A stretch of DNA of 64,000 nt, taken from the NCBI GenBank assembly GCA_964019695.1, contig OZ026520.1, positions 26,198,120 through 26,262,119 of the forward strand. Direction: 5' to 3'. This DNA comes from Loripinus fragilis (taxonomy: Eukaryota; Mollusca; Bivalvia; Lucinida; Lucinidae). Each line of letters begins with the position of its first letter. The stretch's first letter is position 1. Below the pieces are notes generated by a model that worked only from the letters and a program-made list of their open reading frames with translations, made no database searches and was not told the origin of the DNA. Position numbers and translations under genes: made by a program. This document shows positions 10,829-22,125 of this stretch, in pieces.

Positions 10829-13193
10829 TTAAGTCGGAACCATCATAGAGTCTGAAGTCCGACCCACCGGCGTGCAATTAAAGAGGAAAGCAAAGTTGCC
10901 AACTGTGATTGGGTTGACTACCAAGCATGCAGTCTGTTGCAATACATTAATGTTATAGCCAATCTTTTTATAATGGGAAATTATTTTAATGAACTGCGCT
11001 GAAAAATTATTAGAGCCAACAATCTTCTTCAACTTATACACCAAGTCACCATAGAAATCAGGTTCTGAAAGTCCTTGGCGCAAGAGAGATTTAAGTCCAA
11101 CTTGGAATTTAGAAATCAAATCAAAGTATCGTCTATAAAATTTTGAAAATGTTTTGCGAAGTTTATGATACCGATAGCCCTGTTTAAGAAGTTTCTGAGT
11201 TAACAATTTATTGCGAGTGTTGAAGTCAGTAACATAGCTAGATGCTCTAGCAAAACGAATGAGTTGAGAGATATAGACTCCATAGGATGTAGAACGAGGA
11301 ACATCACCATCTAAAAATGGGAAATTGACAATTTCAAAATCAAAGTCGTCACGTTTATCATAAATTTTGGTAGAAACAATACCAATAGAAATTGACAAAT
11401 GCAAGTCTAAAAATGCGGCTTCGGTATCAGAGGCATTGGCTTTATTAAGTTGGAGCTCTGAAGGGTATATTTGACTAACCATATTTTCAAAATAAACATT
11501 ATTAATATTTAAAATATCGTCCAAATATCTGGAAGTAGTGTTAAACGCATCAATAACATCAGCCTGCTTATCATCAGAAAGAGACATCATAAAGTCCCTT
11601 TCATAACAAAACAGGAATAAATCTGCAACCAGGGGAGCACAATTAGTGCCCATAGGAATCCCAACTACTTGTCTATAGAGCTTGGTGCCAAATCGAATAA
11701 AAATATTGTCCAACAAAAAGGTCAGCGCATCACATACATTTTGACACGACCATGCATGATATTTTTTAGGTTTTTCTGAAGTAAAAAATGCATTTCTATC
11801 ACTACATGCAAGGTAAGGAGAGCCTTCTCTCTGGAAGGTTCTTTCAATAAGATCAATAAGTTTATCTTTAATTAAATTATGAGGTAAAGTAGTGTAAAGA
11901 GTAGAAAAATCATAAGTAGACAAACTGGTCGCATTGAAATCTCTAGCTTTAAGTTTATCTAAAATTTCACCTGAATTTTTAATCGACCAAAATAGGTTTT
12001 TACCGGATCTCTCATATACTTTTTCACAATATTTGATAACATGTTTTTTAACAGCTGTAAGACACGAGGTTAACAATTTAGAAAGTTCTGTTGTCGTACA
12101 AGAACTAGAATTTGCAATAAATCTTGCTTTATAGGGTTTTTTATGGAGTTTAGGTAACCAGTACAACGTAGGAACTTTGTCTTGATTTTCTTTAGCTTTG
12201 ACACCAAAATGTAGGGCTGTATGACAACCATGCCCATCAACAATCACCCTTTCACTTAAAGAAGGCTGCAGTTTATAGGCATTAGTGTCAACAAGCTCAC
12301 GCTTAAGAGTATTAATATAATACAATCGTCATACAACTACAACATTGTTAGCAGCTTTATCTGCTGGAACCAAAACATAGTTCATATGAAAATCCTGGAT
12401 ACCTCGTTTAAGATGACGAAAAGAAGATTTAGGTTTAGGGGGCAAAAGATGTGTATTACGAGAGTAAAATGAAATACGATTATCAATAATTTTAAAAATG
12501 TTAATCTTCCATTCCTTCAAAGCATCAGGTTCAACATTTTCCCGTTTGCACCATCGATTACTGAAGTCATTTAAAGAAGCAGCGATCTCTCTACGACATT
12601 TAGAGAAATCAATATTAGAGGGAAATCTATATTTAGGACCTTTAGAAATGATATTGCGAACTCTAGCGTCAGGAATGACATTTAGATTACCTGTAATAAC
12701 ATGCCCTGCAGAGGGATATAAATAATTTGAATTTTTACAATCTCAGGAGGCAGGAGTATTGGAATCAATATCTAAATCATTTACAATTTTATTAAAGTTA
12801 AATATAGTAGACCTTATTGGTTTGTTGTATTTATAACAAATGATAGGAGTTTCAGAATTATTAAAGTAATTTGGAATAGATGAAATCACTGAATTATCCT
12901 TGAAGATACTATGTAAATCAATAAACTCAATACCTTTGTTAATGAATGGAATTTTGATAAAATGTCGTTTATGGTTGACCTCAGAATCGATATAAGGACT
13001 AAGGAAATGTTGAACATAACACCTTGTAAGGAGTGCTGCTTTATATAATTTATTTGCTCTATCATAAAGTTTATTAGCCTCTAACTCTAAATTGCGTAAA
13101 ACTGAGATAGGCAAGGAACTTAAAAATGAAAATAAGCCATGTCGAAAACTGAGATAGGCAAGGAACTTAAAAATGAAAATAAGCCATGTCGAA
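10829..13193 (-). CDS. Naiad-like PLE reverse transcriptase with two in-frame TGA codons, 5'-truncated; candidate selenoprotein
   Basis: One minus-strand frame runs from about 13193 to the TAA at 10829-10831. It is interrupted only by TGA at 12743-12745 and 12329-12331, exactly 137 codons apart. Upstream of the first TGA is the linker region (LELEANKLYDRANKLYKAA and so on), then TGA-D-C, a CxC motif with its first Cys replaced. Next comes GHVITGNL, then VPADKAANNVVVV-TGA-RLYYI. The RT core lies in the last 498 codons: TLYWLPKLHK at 53-62, motif A TYDFSTLYT with Asp139, motif B GIPMGTNCAP at 222-231, motif C YLDD at 267-270, and the C-terminus SDSMMVPT, identical to another copy at 49713. The N-terminal GIY-YIG endonuclease expected of Naiads is missing. 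RT catalytic residues are intact. Selenocysteine is inferred; nonsense decay of a dead copy is the alternative. Confidence 0.85.
12329..12331 (-). other. In-frame TGA, candidate selenocysteine codon 2
   Basis: The context is NNVVVV-TGA-RLYYI, a conserved segment before the RT core where related proteins carry Cys, as I recall the family. TGA differs from TGT/TGC by one base. The frame is open on both sides. Confidence 0.6.
12743..12745 (-). other. In-frame TGA, candidate selenocysteine codon 1 (CxC motif)
   Basis: The context is NTPAS-TGA-DCKNS, so the codon occupies the first Cys of the CxC linker motif that defines N-terminal-endonuclease PLEs. The second Cys is encoded by TGT. Confidence 0.65.
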
Positions 13194-13194
13194 A
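13101..13194. repeat. Perfect 47-bp tandem duplication at the truncated Naiad end
   Basis: Bases 13101-13147 and 13148-13194 are identical (start ACTGAGATAGGCAAGG, end CCATGTCGAAA). Because 47 is not a multiple of three, the frame upstream is shifted; the open frame continuing to 13462 is chance. The perfect identity suggests a recent event, or one made at insertion. Confidence 0.9.
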
Positions 13195-13450
13195 ACCCGT
13201 TACCTGTCGTCCAGCACTGGTAAGCAGTCGTCATAGGCCCGTAACGAATTGTCGTCCAGAACCACCTTGCGTTGTAACAGACATGCCTAAGCGTGAGAAT
13301 ATGCAGCTTTAAACTACGCCAATATGTCAGTCTTCTAAAATCGCAAAAATTTGATGGCGCGAATATTAAAAATTTTATAGTATCTGCACAAGGCAGCCAG
13401 AGGTTACAACTCTTGCATACACATATCATGGAAATAGATGAACGTACCGA
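13195..13450. repeat. Junction segment between head-to-head Naiad pieces
   Basis: Holds the 70-bp dispersed repeat shared with 8058-8130 (here inverted) and a short inverted motif ATTCGTTACGGG / CCCGTTACCTGTCG. No GIY-YIG endonuclease coding sequence is seen here. Confidence 0.5.
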
Positions 13451-13970
13451 ATGATATGGCAACTATGATGTTGTGTCTGTGGTCGAGCCCACTGGGTTTA
13501 ACTGTTGGATTTCTTTTACTCTCACTGGTATTCAGTTGTATATACTGTTGAGTCCTAATCTTTAATTTATCTCCGTTTTATATCTCGATTTGTATTTACT
13601 AGGAGATGATACATAGATAAGTTAGGGATATTCCATGCGAAACAAACATCTATTTGTCGTCGTTATCCATATTAGGAATAAGGGTGAGGTTGGTACAATA
13701 GAACTAGTTTCAGCCCTCCAGTAAAAACAATAATACTGACCGTTCCAAGGCGGTGGTTCTTTGGTGGATCCTTTTTGTTATTTATGTTTCTTGTATAACA
13801 TGCTGTCTTGTCTGTTCATTGCAGCCTTGTGGTCACCTGTTGGGAAGGGGTTAAACTCTGGCTCTCTTGTATGTGATGTTTTCTTGTATTTTTGTCACTT
13901 TCCCATGTGGTGTCCTGGGTCAGATTTGATACTTGATTGTATCGATTCCTGATCTTTACCTTCTTCGTTA
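13450..13970 (+). mobile_element. Naiad tail fragment, plus strand, inverted partner of the 10.3-13.2 kb copy
   Basis: Carries the tail landmarks TTGGATTTCTTTTACTC, GATAAGTTAGGGAT, CAGCCCTCCAGTAAAA, CTGACCGTTCCAAGGCGG, GTCACTTTCCCATG and CCTGATCTTTACCTTC. It lacks all coding sequence. With the minus-strand copy it forms a head-to-head arrangement. Confidence 0.8.
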
Positions 13971-14019
13971 CTTTAACTATACAGCCCATGCTTTGTCAAC
14001 CCATGTTAACATAGCGTCC

Positions 14020-14210
14020 TTTTTGTGAGACATTTGCTAACATCAAAGACCCAGATTAGACGCCTGATCAGGGTCTCCACTGTTTGCGTACATGTTCTAT
14101 CAAATTTAAAACTGAAAATACCAACCAACAACCCTTTAGGGATAATAGACTGGCCTTATTGATAAGAGTGGGCCATTTACTTGACTTAAATGGGTTAAAT
14201 TAGGTCAAAA
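14020..14210 (+). repeat. Dispersed repeat G (TGATCAGGGTCTCCACTGTTTGC family), copy 1
   Basis: The phrases CGCCTGATCAGGGTCTC, CTGTTTGC, CCAACAACCC, TTGATAAGA and TGGGTTAAA occur in the same order at about 44450-44620 and, with drift, at 32990-33150. The unit is about 180 bp and has no coding content. Confidence 0.5.
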
Positions 14211-14544
14211 ACTATGTAATACGTACCATTATTTTATGTGCTGGCTCCAGGCAGCTGTAATCAATTCGCAAATGAAAAAATAGGATTTTAACTGGCTTAC
14301 AGCATATCTGATGTACCAATTCGCCAATGATATATACCAACTTGATAAACTGCTGTGATAATTCAAGGTTAAAACATAATGGTGTGAGAAATTAAACAAA
14401 ATATGACATTTGTAAGATCTTACGCAATTGTATCAGTAATAGCCCTTTAATTTGTGGCCCATAAAGAATGTATAATATCAATATCACTAATGAATGATTT
14501 AATTTAAAGGCGCAAGTCAGTCACCTTTCACTTTTTATGGAGGA

Positions 14545-14700
14545 TGTTCACTTAGGGGTCGCAGGTTCGATTATTGGCTTCTCCAGAACCACTTTCGGTT
14601 GAGCCTTCGGGTGCTCCGTCATAAAATACACACACAAATCATGCACCCTCCCGGTCGGGTACTGGTTACTACCCAGGGGAAGCCACAAACAGTTTTTAGC
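14545..14700 (+). repeat. SINE-like repeat
   Basis: GGGTCGCAGGTTCGATTATT is box B-like. It is followed by TCGGTTGAGCCTTCGGGTGC and GTCGGGTACTGGTTACTACC, a body also visible in diverged form at 17870-17945 (AACCTTCGAGTGCTCCC). The box A half is weak. Confidence 0.45.
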
Positions 14701-14739
14701 ATTCATGTTTGACAGCACAATTTTTATTTGAAGGTATTC

Positions 14740-15475
14740 ATTTTTGGCATGACGATTGCCTATGGTGTTTAGTTGACAATGATTGCCTCAGATCACTGTT
14801 ATAATCTTAGAATCATAGGTCAAGCTCACAAACGAGCCGCGACATGAAATGTCAAGCAATGTGGTATGTGCGACCAGGAAAGCCACAGATCAGCTTGCGC
14901 ATATGTGCAGTCTGATCAGATCCTTTGCTAGTCGCTTGAATATTCTATGAGTGTTAATCTACGAATGAACATCATTTGGAGTTTCTTAGCTTAAAAGGAG
15001 GCTGCACAGGCTCGTCTGACTCTACACTGGTCAAAATGCCATATTGTTGGAAATCTCATGCCGCGGGTCAAATTCTTCAAATCTGTGTTACTGCTCACAA
15101 TGCATATTAATGGATGGTATTCATATTAGCTCAATGATTGTTTATGGTGTGTAGATTACAGCGGTTTCAGATCATCAATATGTCCTTGGAGTCAAAAGTC
15201 AAGGTAAAAATACTAGAAAGTTGTCTTACGGCTCGTTATGGTGTATATATATGATGATAAATGTTTTGGATTGCCAATTGGACCTTGGTGTCAAAGTTCA
15301 AGGTCAATTATACACAACAAGTAGGTTGTAATGCAAACTCCTATTGCATCTGTTGATGCAGTATATTGATATTTTACACAATGTTTGCCTGAGGGGGTGT
15401 AGATGACAAAAAGTTTGGTCTTTGAGACTAAGGTAAAGGTAAATATACTTAAATCCTTGTTGTATGGCTTGTAAA
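14740..15475 (+). repeat. Degenerate tandem repeat, unit ~150-190 bp, with a MITE inserted
   Basis: Recurring phrases are TGATTGCCTATGGTGTTTAG, TTGTTTATGGTGTGTAGAT, CCTTGGxGTCAAAxxTCAAGG and ACTAGAAAGTTGT (about 14755, 15130, 15185, 15290, 15415). Units are poorly conserved. The family A MITE at 14835-15070 interrupts the array. Confidence 0.45.
14835..15072. mobile_element. TIR MITE family A, copy 1 (~240 bp)
   Basis: Starts GAGCCGCGACATGAAATGTC and ends CATATTGTTGGAAATCTCAT followed by GCCGCGGGTCA, i.e. imperfect terminal inverted repeats of about 32 bp. The core contains GTGCAGTCTGATCAGATCC and GGAGGCTGCACAGGCTCG. Other copies are at 31530, 37805, 38518 and 53650. No coding capacity. Confidence 0.75.
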
Positions 15476-15482
15476 AATGTAA

Positions 15483-15650
15483 GCGAGTATGGTCAGGAAA
15501 TACCACAATCACACTGAAGACCAATCTACGGCACCATAAGGAAGAGCTACAGAACACAAACAGTAACAAGAAATCAGGAAGACAGACATGTACAGCATCC
15601 AGCTCTCTCTTTATCGTCAGGAAGATTGCAAAACTAGAAAGGACACCAAG
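15483..15650 (-). mobile_element. Second PLE-like tail family, minus-strand copy
   Basis: Plus-strand GTAAGCGAGTATGGTCAGG, ATACCACAATCACACTG and GGCACCATAAGGAAGAGC are the reverse complement of the tail end at 16130-16221. Sense 3' end is CTCGCTTAC. Confidence 0.6.
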
Positions 15651-15849
15651 TAATGCATATTAAAACATAAATCAAACACAACACCTCACAAAACTTGCAG
15701 TATTGCCCAAGATGTACATATGTCAACATGTTTTTTTTCTTCAACTCTGACAGCCTGTATGTTGAGAGCCATTTTTCTGTGCTTCATCACAGTTTTCTAA
15801 TTGATTTGGCTGTTTCCTGTGATAATGCATTACATAACTGAAGAGGCCT

Positions 15850-16221
15850 CCATGCGAGCTAAACTAATTTTATGTTTTTACAACAGCAGAATCTAGAGTG
15901 AAGATTTGGCCAGTAAAATAAATTTAAGCCCCTCATGTGGCTTCGGCTGCTTCCGTTCTATAGCAGTGGTTCTGATGTTATTTATTCAATGTTTGTTGTT
16001 GCTCCCATTGTTCATGGGGTTAATGTTAAGTATTTGCTTTGTTTTGTAGTACTTTGTGTACTTTCTAGTTTTGCAATCATCTAGCTGGGGAAGAGAGCTG
16101 GTTGCTTTACTTTTGTTGTGTTCTGAATGCCATGTCGCTGTTAACGTTCTTTGAATCATCTTCGAGGTGCCATGTGTGGGTCTGTAGTGTGTGATTATGT
16201 CATTTCCTGGTCATACTCACT
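15850..16221 (+). mobile_element. Second PLE-like tail family, plus-strand reference copy
   Basis: Begins with ACAACAGCAGAATCTAGAG, then TAGCAGTGGTTCTGATG, TAGTTTTGCAATCATCTAGC, GGGGAAGAGAGCTGGTTGC and CATTTCCTGGTCATACTCAC, ending TTACTTTTG. Organisation and 3' terminus resemble the Naiad tail (a GGCGGT-type phrase after AAGCCC, CTTAC end), so it may be the tail of another PLE subfamily. No RT is attached. Confidence 0.55.
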
Positions 16222-16979
16222 TACTTTTGGACTTCTGAAAATACCATTTTGTCTATATGGCTTATATTCGCAACATTTTACATATAAATGCTTCATATTG
16301 TCTATGGTTTGCAATACCTTGAACATATATTTTCTAAATTGGAGGAAAGCTGTTCTAAACCATTATTATGTCAAGTTATGGATTAAACGTTGCTCCTGCC
16401 ATATGTATATTTTCAAACACGACTAATAGACATTTTTCAGTTACCGCGGACCTTAGGATATGTACGGTGTAGCACACCTTAGACTTACGTTGTTTAATAG
16501 GGGCGATCTCAGCAGTATAATTCAGAAACGTTTAACAACTTCATTAGTTGTAACTTGCGACTCGGTTAATTTTTTGATAGGAAACCATATGAAGTGCTTT
16601 GATAATAAAGTAATCTTCAGCAAACTAATATTATCTGTTAAAGTGCTGATGTAATGTAGTCGTGTAAATGGTGCATGCTTTTTATGTCTGCTGTAAAATT
16701 AAAATGGACTCTGGACTACTTTTATGATGGAAGTAAACATAATGAATCCAGAACAGACTGCAACCCATGCAACGGTTTGACGCTGTTAGAAAGATTTCAA
16801 CCTCTACTTTTGCACTAGAAACCGAAATTTTATTCAATCTATTGAGTCTGACTACAGAATTAAAGGAGAATCACTTTTATTTGCATACTCTTATTTGGAT
16901 GCTTGATTTGACCTTTTGTGCATGAGGACTCATTTGTTTCAATTGAAGTCGAAATTCATATGGAGCATTCTGATATACG

Positions 16980-17120
16980 TAGAAGGTTTCCATGCGAGCT
17001 GGACATTTCTTGCACTTCAACAACAGCAGAATCTAGGGCGAAGATATGGTACCAGTAAAATGCATTTAAGGCCCCCAATGGCTTAGGCTGTTGTCCCTTC
17101 TAAGGCGGTTGTTCTGTTGT
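16980..17120 (+). mobile_element. Second PLE-like tail family, 5' part only
   Basis: CATGCGAGCTGGACATTTC, CAACAGCAGAATCTAGGGCG and GGCGGTTGTTCTGTTGTTG match the upstream half of the copy at 15850. The distal half is absent. Confidence 0.5.
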
Positions 17121-17391
17121 TGATTAACGATATTTGGAAGCTGACGTTACGTCATATGTTAACGGAGTCACTAGTTTGAGATTTTTTGTGTGAAAACATT
17201 GCATTTGTCCTAAATAATAAATATAAATAATACAATGTTTGCACAGCTTTTGTAGGCCACAACTATGCGCATCTGAAGAGTGGTCGGCTATCATTGGAAA
17301 TGAGTACATATAAACTTTCATATTTGTACATGGAACAAAGAAATTACTTCTCATGTCACTTGTGTAGTTACAGATATATCATATGTCCATT

Positions 17392-17472
17392 TAAGCAAAC
17401 AGAGTAGACCCTCATCAGACAGTTTTTACAATTGAAGCCTGATCTGGGTCAACTCTGTTTGCAAAAGCGTTA
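17392..17472. repeat. Short imperfect inverted repeat related to repeat G
   Basis: AAGCAAACAGAGTAGACCCT is mirrored by GGGTCAACTCTGTTTGCAAA around a ~35-bp centre, giving a stem of about 20 bp. The TGATCTGGGTC phrase relates it to the repeat at 14020. Confidence 0.5.
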
Positions 17473-17774
17473 AAATGCATCTGTGTGAGGATAAACAAGG
17501 GAGGCCATTAATTTTTCTATACTTCTATTCCTGCCAAAGTTATCCACTGCAGTTTGGTGCACCTTAAAATGTGTTGATATAGTTGAGTTAAATTAATTGA
17601 AAAGTGTTTCACTTTTATTAGTTCAGATTTAATGTTTAACTTATATATGTACATCTCAGCTTCTTTTGTCTATCTCCAAAGCCATTTTAAGATTCATGAA
17701 ATTGGATGTTTTTACATCAAAATACCGTTAGTTGTGAGGCTTTCAACTCATTAATTTATACAGTTGAATGTCAG

Positions 17775-18065
17775 TGTAGTGTAATAGATAAACGATTCGT
17801 CTAGTACACATGGGTGCCAAGTTCCATCCCTGGGTCTTCAAGTCTATTACATGAGACTTTAGCCTATGGCCTCCTCTTCTGAGCGTTTAAAACCAAACCG
17901 CTGCTGGTTTAACCTTCGAGTGCTCCCACACGTAACATCAAACCATAAACCAACCTGTGCCACTACTGGGAAAGCCAGGGAACAGTGGCAGAAGGGGGCG
18001 TGTTGTAGTAAAGTCACTTGTATCCAGGGGTACCAAGTTCTATCCGCAGCCCTAACAATCTGATG
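17775..18065 (+). repeat. SINE-like repeat(s)
   Basis: GTGTAATAGATAAACGATTCG is followed by TGCCAAGTTCCATCCCTGGG, then ACCTTCGAGTGCTCCCACAC. A second partial head (ACTTGTATCCAGGGGTACC) lies near 18015. The body resembles the SINE at 14545. Not a functional tRNA. Confidence 0.4.
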
Positions 18066-21000
18066 GAACGTAATGTAAGACGTTGCCCATCTTCTGAGAC
18101 GCTTTAAACAGAAGCACTGCCAGTTAAGGCTTCACGTGATTCTGTACTTAAATTTCAGAACATATAAACTATCATTGGGAGACATTATTATAAATCAGAA
18201 AATTGCTATAATTTCCACTAAAAATGGGATATTATTAAATTAGGTTGGCCAACACTTTACATTTCGTCACCTTCACAGGTGTCAGGATAAACATTTGGTG
18301 TCATCAAATTTATGAAAAATATAATTGAGAATTTAGTTTTAGATTAATGATGACGCCAATTGAAAAGTGTAACACCAGTTAAGGCGACAAAATGAAAACA
18401 GTCCCTGTAGATGTCTCTCCATTACGGCACCTTGTGTGACTGAGTTGGCGAAAGCTTTTTGCATACTCAGCGGCATACTTACTAAAATACGCATGTGCGT
18501 ACAACTTGACGATGCAAGTTAAGGGTTTTAGCTATTCTATTTGATTTTTGGAAGAAAAATCCAGTTTATTGTGTTTATGCTGCATGTCTTCACAGCTCAT
18601 TTTAGCCCTGTGAAATGCTCTGAAACCATTTTCCGCAAAAGGGCCAAACCCCTGGCTTCATATAGGGGGACTATTCAGAGTGGGAACTCTATAAAATGCT
18701 CCAGGAACGCGCCTGATACTTATCTCTGAAGCATCAGCTTTCTGCTGCAAGTGAGCTCTCTCCCAATAATAAAATATACCAGCCGGTTTTAACCACGCAC
18801 CCAATCCCCTGACATGGCCGGGGTATAGCCAGGCAAATGTACCATGTTTTAACTTTTTGCATTGTCCCCTTAGTGTGGGGTAGATGTGCGGCATTTGATA
18901 TACAAACGCAAATATGGCAGTATAAAGTTAAACATGACAGACAGTGGAGAAAGCTGCCATGGTTTTAACAATAGTAAAAATCCCCGCTGTTCTCCGGTTA
19001 GAAATGACTAGTGCATAAATTCAAGTCCTCTTTAGGGTCAAGGGGGAACCCAAATTGCCTAATAGTTCGGTACATGAATGATCAAAACAAGATACGGACG
19101 TTCATGCTTGAATTCCATGTCCGCTCCATATCTCCTTTGCATTAGAATGATTTTCAATAACTGTGTTCCAGCTATATTTGCTTGCATAAGTTGCAAACGC
19201 CTTATGTGTTTCCACTGTCCATTAACCTGAGCTTGATGAAATATTGACGCCAAAAATAATCATATTGGACGCAGAAACATCGAATTGATCAACTCGCAAG
19301 TTAGAACAAGTGACTGCATACATGTATGGAACAAGACATAACTTTCAAAAAGATATTCAGCTGCATTTCAATTGTGAAATATATTTTCGGTACATGTTTT
19401 TTACACTCGCAAACTGGTGAAATGCCATTACGCGGCATTTCATCAGGGTATGCACTTTTTGTTAAGGTAAAAAACGATCTCAGGGCAAAAAATATAATAT
19501 TTAGTAGCAGACGAAAAAGATTGATTCCAGTTACTGCTGACATCGCCCCTCTTAAGTAAAGTCCAAAGTAAGTCTCCGTTGACGGACAAATCATAATGTA
19601 TGGTGCAAGTGAAAAATGTCTAATTGCCCCTTTATGTTAATATACTGAAAAAAGTTAAATCGCTACACCTGAATTGTTTGTCATCTATATACAAAATATG
19701 CAAATGAAAGTGTATCTTAATGTTCAAATACTGGATAATACATAACAGTATTTTTTTACGGATGTTGTCACGAGGAAGCACATGAAAGCCATTTAAATGT
19801 GACAGAGGTCCAATTTTTCAGGTTGCAAATTTAAACAGAAATTGCACACAGTTTAGGACTTCAGAAATCCACTACCTATGAGATGTGACTGCACGCAATG
19901 GTAGTCTAGACATGTGACAACCAGAAATGTAAAGGACTTATCTCAAGTGCGTTTTCATCGTTTGGAAAAGCAGCTTAAAAAGCGAGTATCCATCAAATTG
20001 CCAAGTTTGAAATTTTAACACTGAAATCTCCATAGGAAAATCAAAGTGTTGTTGCATCTTATTATGAGGACATTACTAGTCAAGAATTGCACGGATGTAT
20101 ACTACTTCATATAAATCCGTGAGAAATGGTAGAAACAATGTGCTGAGAGGTCTACCTGATTTGGCAAAAGAAAATTATCGAAAATCGTGATAAATCGAAG
20201 ATTACCAAACATTTAATATTCCCTATTTTTTTTTGTCAAAGGGAGACAATTTTAAATTTTCAATTTTGATAAAGTCGAAATAGATTTCTGAGCTTGTTTC
20301 AAGTGATTAATCCGTTTTCTTATGTTTTTTATGCAACACAGTTATGACCAATTTTGATAAGTATAACACTTTTAATTTGCGCATGCGCAATAGCAAAACT
20401 CAGCGAATAAAGCTTTAAACCCTTAAAGGGGCATAGGTCAGACATCAAACAAGACACATTGGTGGAGTTTCGACGAATCGTTTGCTGGATGTCTGGGAAA
20501 TATTATTAGGCTTTAGTAAATACTTCTTTCCAATACTTTCTCATAAATATAGATAATTGTAGTGTAGCGTTTTCATTTTTGTTGAGTATATCTACATAGT
20601 AAATGTTGGAAAATGCCATTATCTCCAATAACTTGCTTGCGAAGAATCAGATGCCAGTAAAACCATGTACATGATATTTAGTTTTATAATATGTACATCT
20701 GTTAACTTAACTGGTCTAAAATGTTGCATCAAACATAAGTTACTGACCTTGATGTTTCATTTTGAGGTAATGCAATTAATAAAATAGGCCTTATGAATGC
20801 ATCAATGATCCCACAATTTGAGCAATTATTAAATTACCCTACACTTTTTGTGATATTTCGATGAATTTTTTCAATTGTCTTTATATATCAACAACAAACA
20901 TGTGTGTTGCAACCGTTTGAGCTATTTTTAACAATTAATTCATTCCGCCAGAGTAGATAATTATTGAAACATAAAAAATGGGTGAGGTAACAATGTTTAT

Positions 21001-21705
21001 GTTATTGTCAAGGAAAACTTTCTTTCATTAGTAAATCGTCTCAAAACTAGTATCTACACTTACATATAGTATCAAATCATAAAGTTAACATTTATGTTCT
21101 GTTGAAAGTAAATGTAGTCCTTGATATGCAGCTAAAATTGAAATTGTGCATTACAGGGGGTAGGGGTAGTACTGAATTAATATCTCTCTTTCTAGATAGT
21201 AAAAAATGCTCAAATACAACACTAATTTAGCTAACGTAATGATGGGTATAATATACAAGTTTCACAAGTATAATATTTTTAGAATTGCCTAAAATATATG
21301 AAAATTTAGTTATCAAATGTAAAAATGGCAAGAATTTTGACTACTCATTTTAAAGTAAAAGTTGGTCAGTAAATATGCAATGGCTAGATTCACAGCAATC
21401 AACTATTCCTGTATTCCAAGCATGCTTAAGCTGTTATGACTGATATTCCACACTAAGCCATAATCATCAGCAACAATATCATAAACCTGTTAAACCGGAC
21501 ATATCGGGCTTATTATGCATGTCCCTGAAAAGCCAAAGCTCAACTGCTATGCTAAATGCTAAATGGTGAAATCGATGATTTATTGATTAATATTATTATT
21601 GTTATTATTATTATTAAAAAATATAATACAGGAGCACAAATGAACTTTATAATCACAAAGAAGAGAGTACTGGTTGCTTTACATTTACTGTGCTCTTCCC
21701 AGCAT
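18066..21705. other. Long non-coding stretch, nothing recognised
   Basis: About 3.6 kb of apparently low-repeat AT-rich DNA. The longest frames (97 codons near 19301-19594 minus, 78 near 18658-18894 minus) show no recognisable protein. No RNA gene or TIR element supported. Confidence 0.45.
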
Positions 21706-21984
21706 CGTTTATTAATTAACATCTTATGTTTATATTCATATTTTTGTAAACTAAATTGAACACGAGTAAACATGTGGGGCAGATGTCATGTACCTAGCCA
21801 GGGTTTCGTTATAACTAACTCGTTCCACACAATAAAGGTCTGGTATTTTACCTTTTTCATTTATTGGAGCATAATTTTGGTATTTACTCTTTTTAAATTG
21901 TTGTCATTTTTAAATATATCAATAGTCAGTAACGCAAACCAATTCTCAGTTTTGTCTAAGTGAATTCTCTTAAAATTTGTACTT

Positions 21985-22125
21985 GGGTCTGAAAAGGCTG
22001 ACCTCTTGGCTCTCGTTTTGATGTCTAATTGTGAATTTGTCACTTTCCCATTGGCATCCTGGGTCAGATGTGGTGCTTGATTGTATCGATTCCTGATTTT
22101 TGCCTTCGTTCTGACTTTTAGGTAA
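21985..22125 (+). mobile_element. Naiad tail fragment (last ~140 bp)
   Basis: GGCTGACCTCTTGGCTCTCG, GTCACTTTCCCATTGGCATC, CCTGGGTCAGATGTGGTGC and CGATTCCTGATTTTTGCC are present. It is absent from the mirrored right-arm position, so it inserted after the inverted duplication. Confidence 0.8.

Noticed and set aside
12329..12745. Reading the two TGAs as proof of a pseudogene
   Set aside because: Both stops are TGA, both fall at expected Cys positions, the frame is otherwise open and selenoprotein Naiads are reported in clams. Decay remains the alternative but is not the simplest reading.
12743..13462. Treating the 239-codon minus frame starting at 13462 as a separate gene
   Set aside because: Its first ~100 codons come from unrelated flank, a dispersed repeat and a 47-bp frameshifting duplication; only the part below 13193 belongs to the PLE protein.
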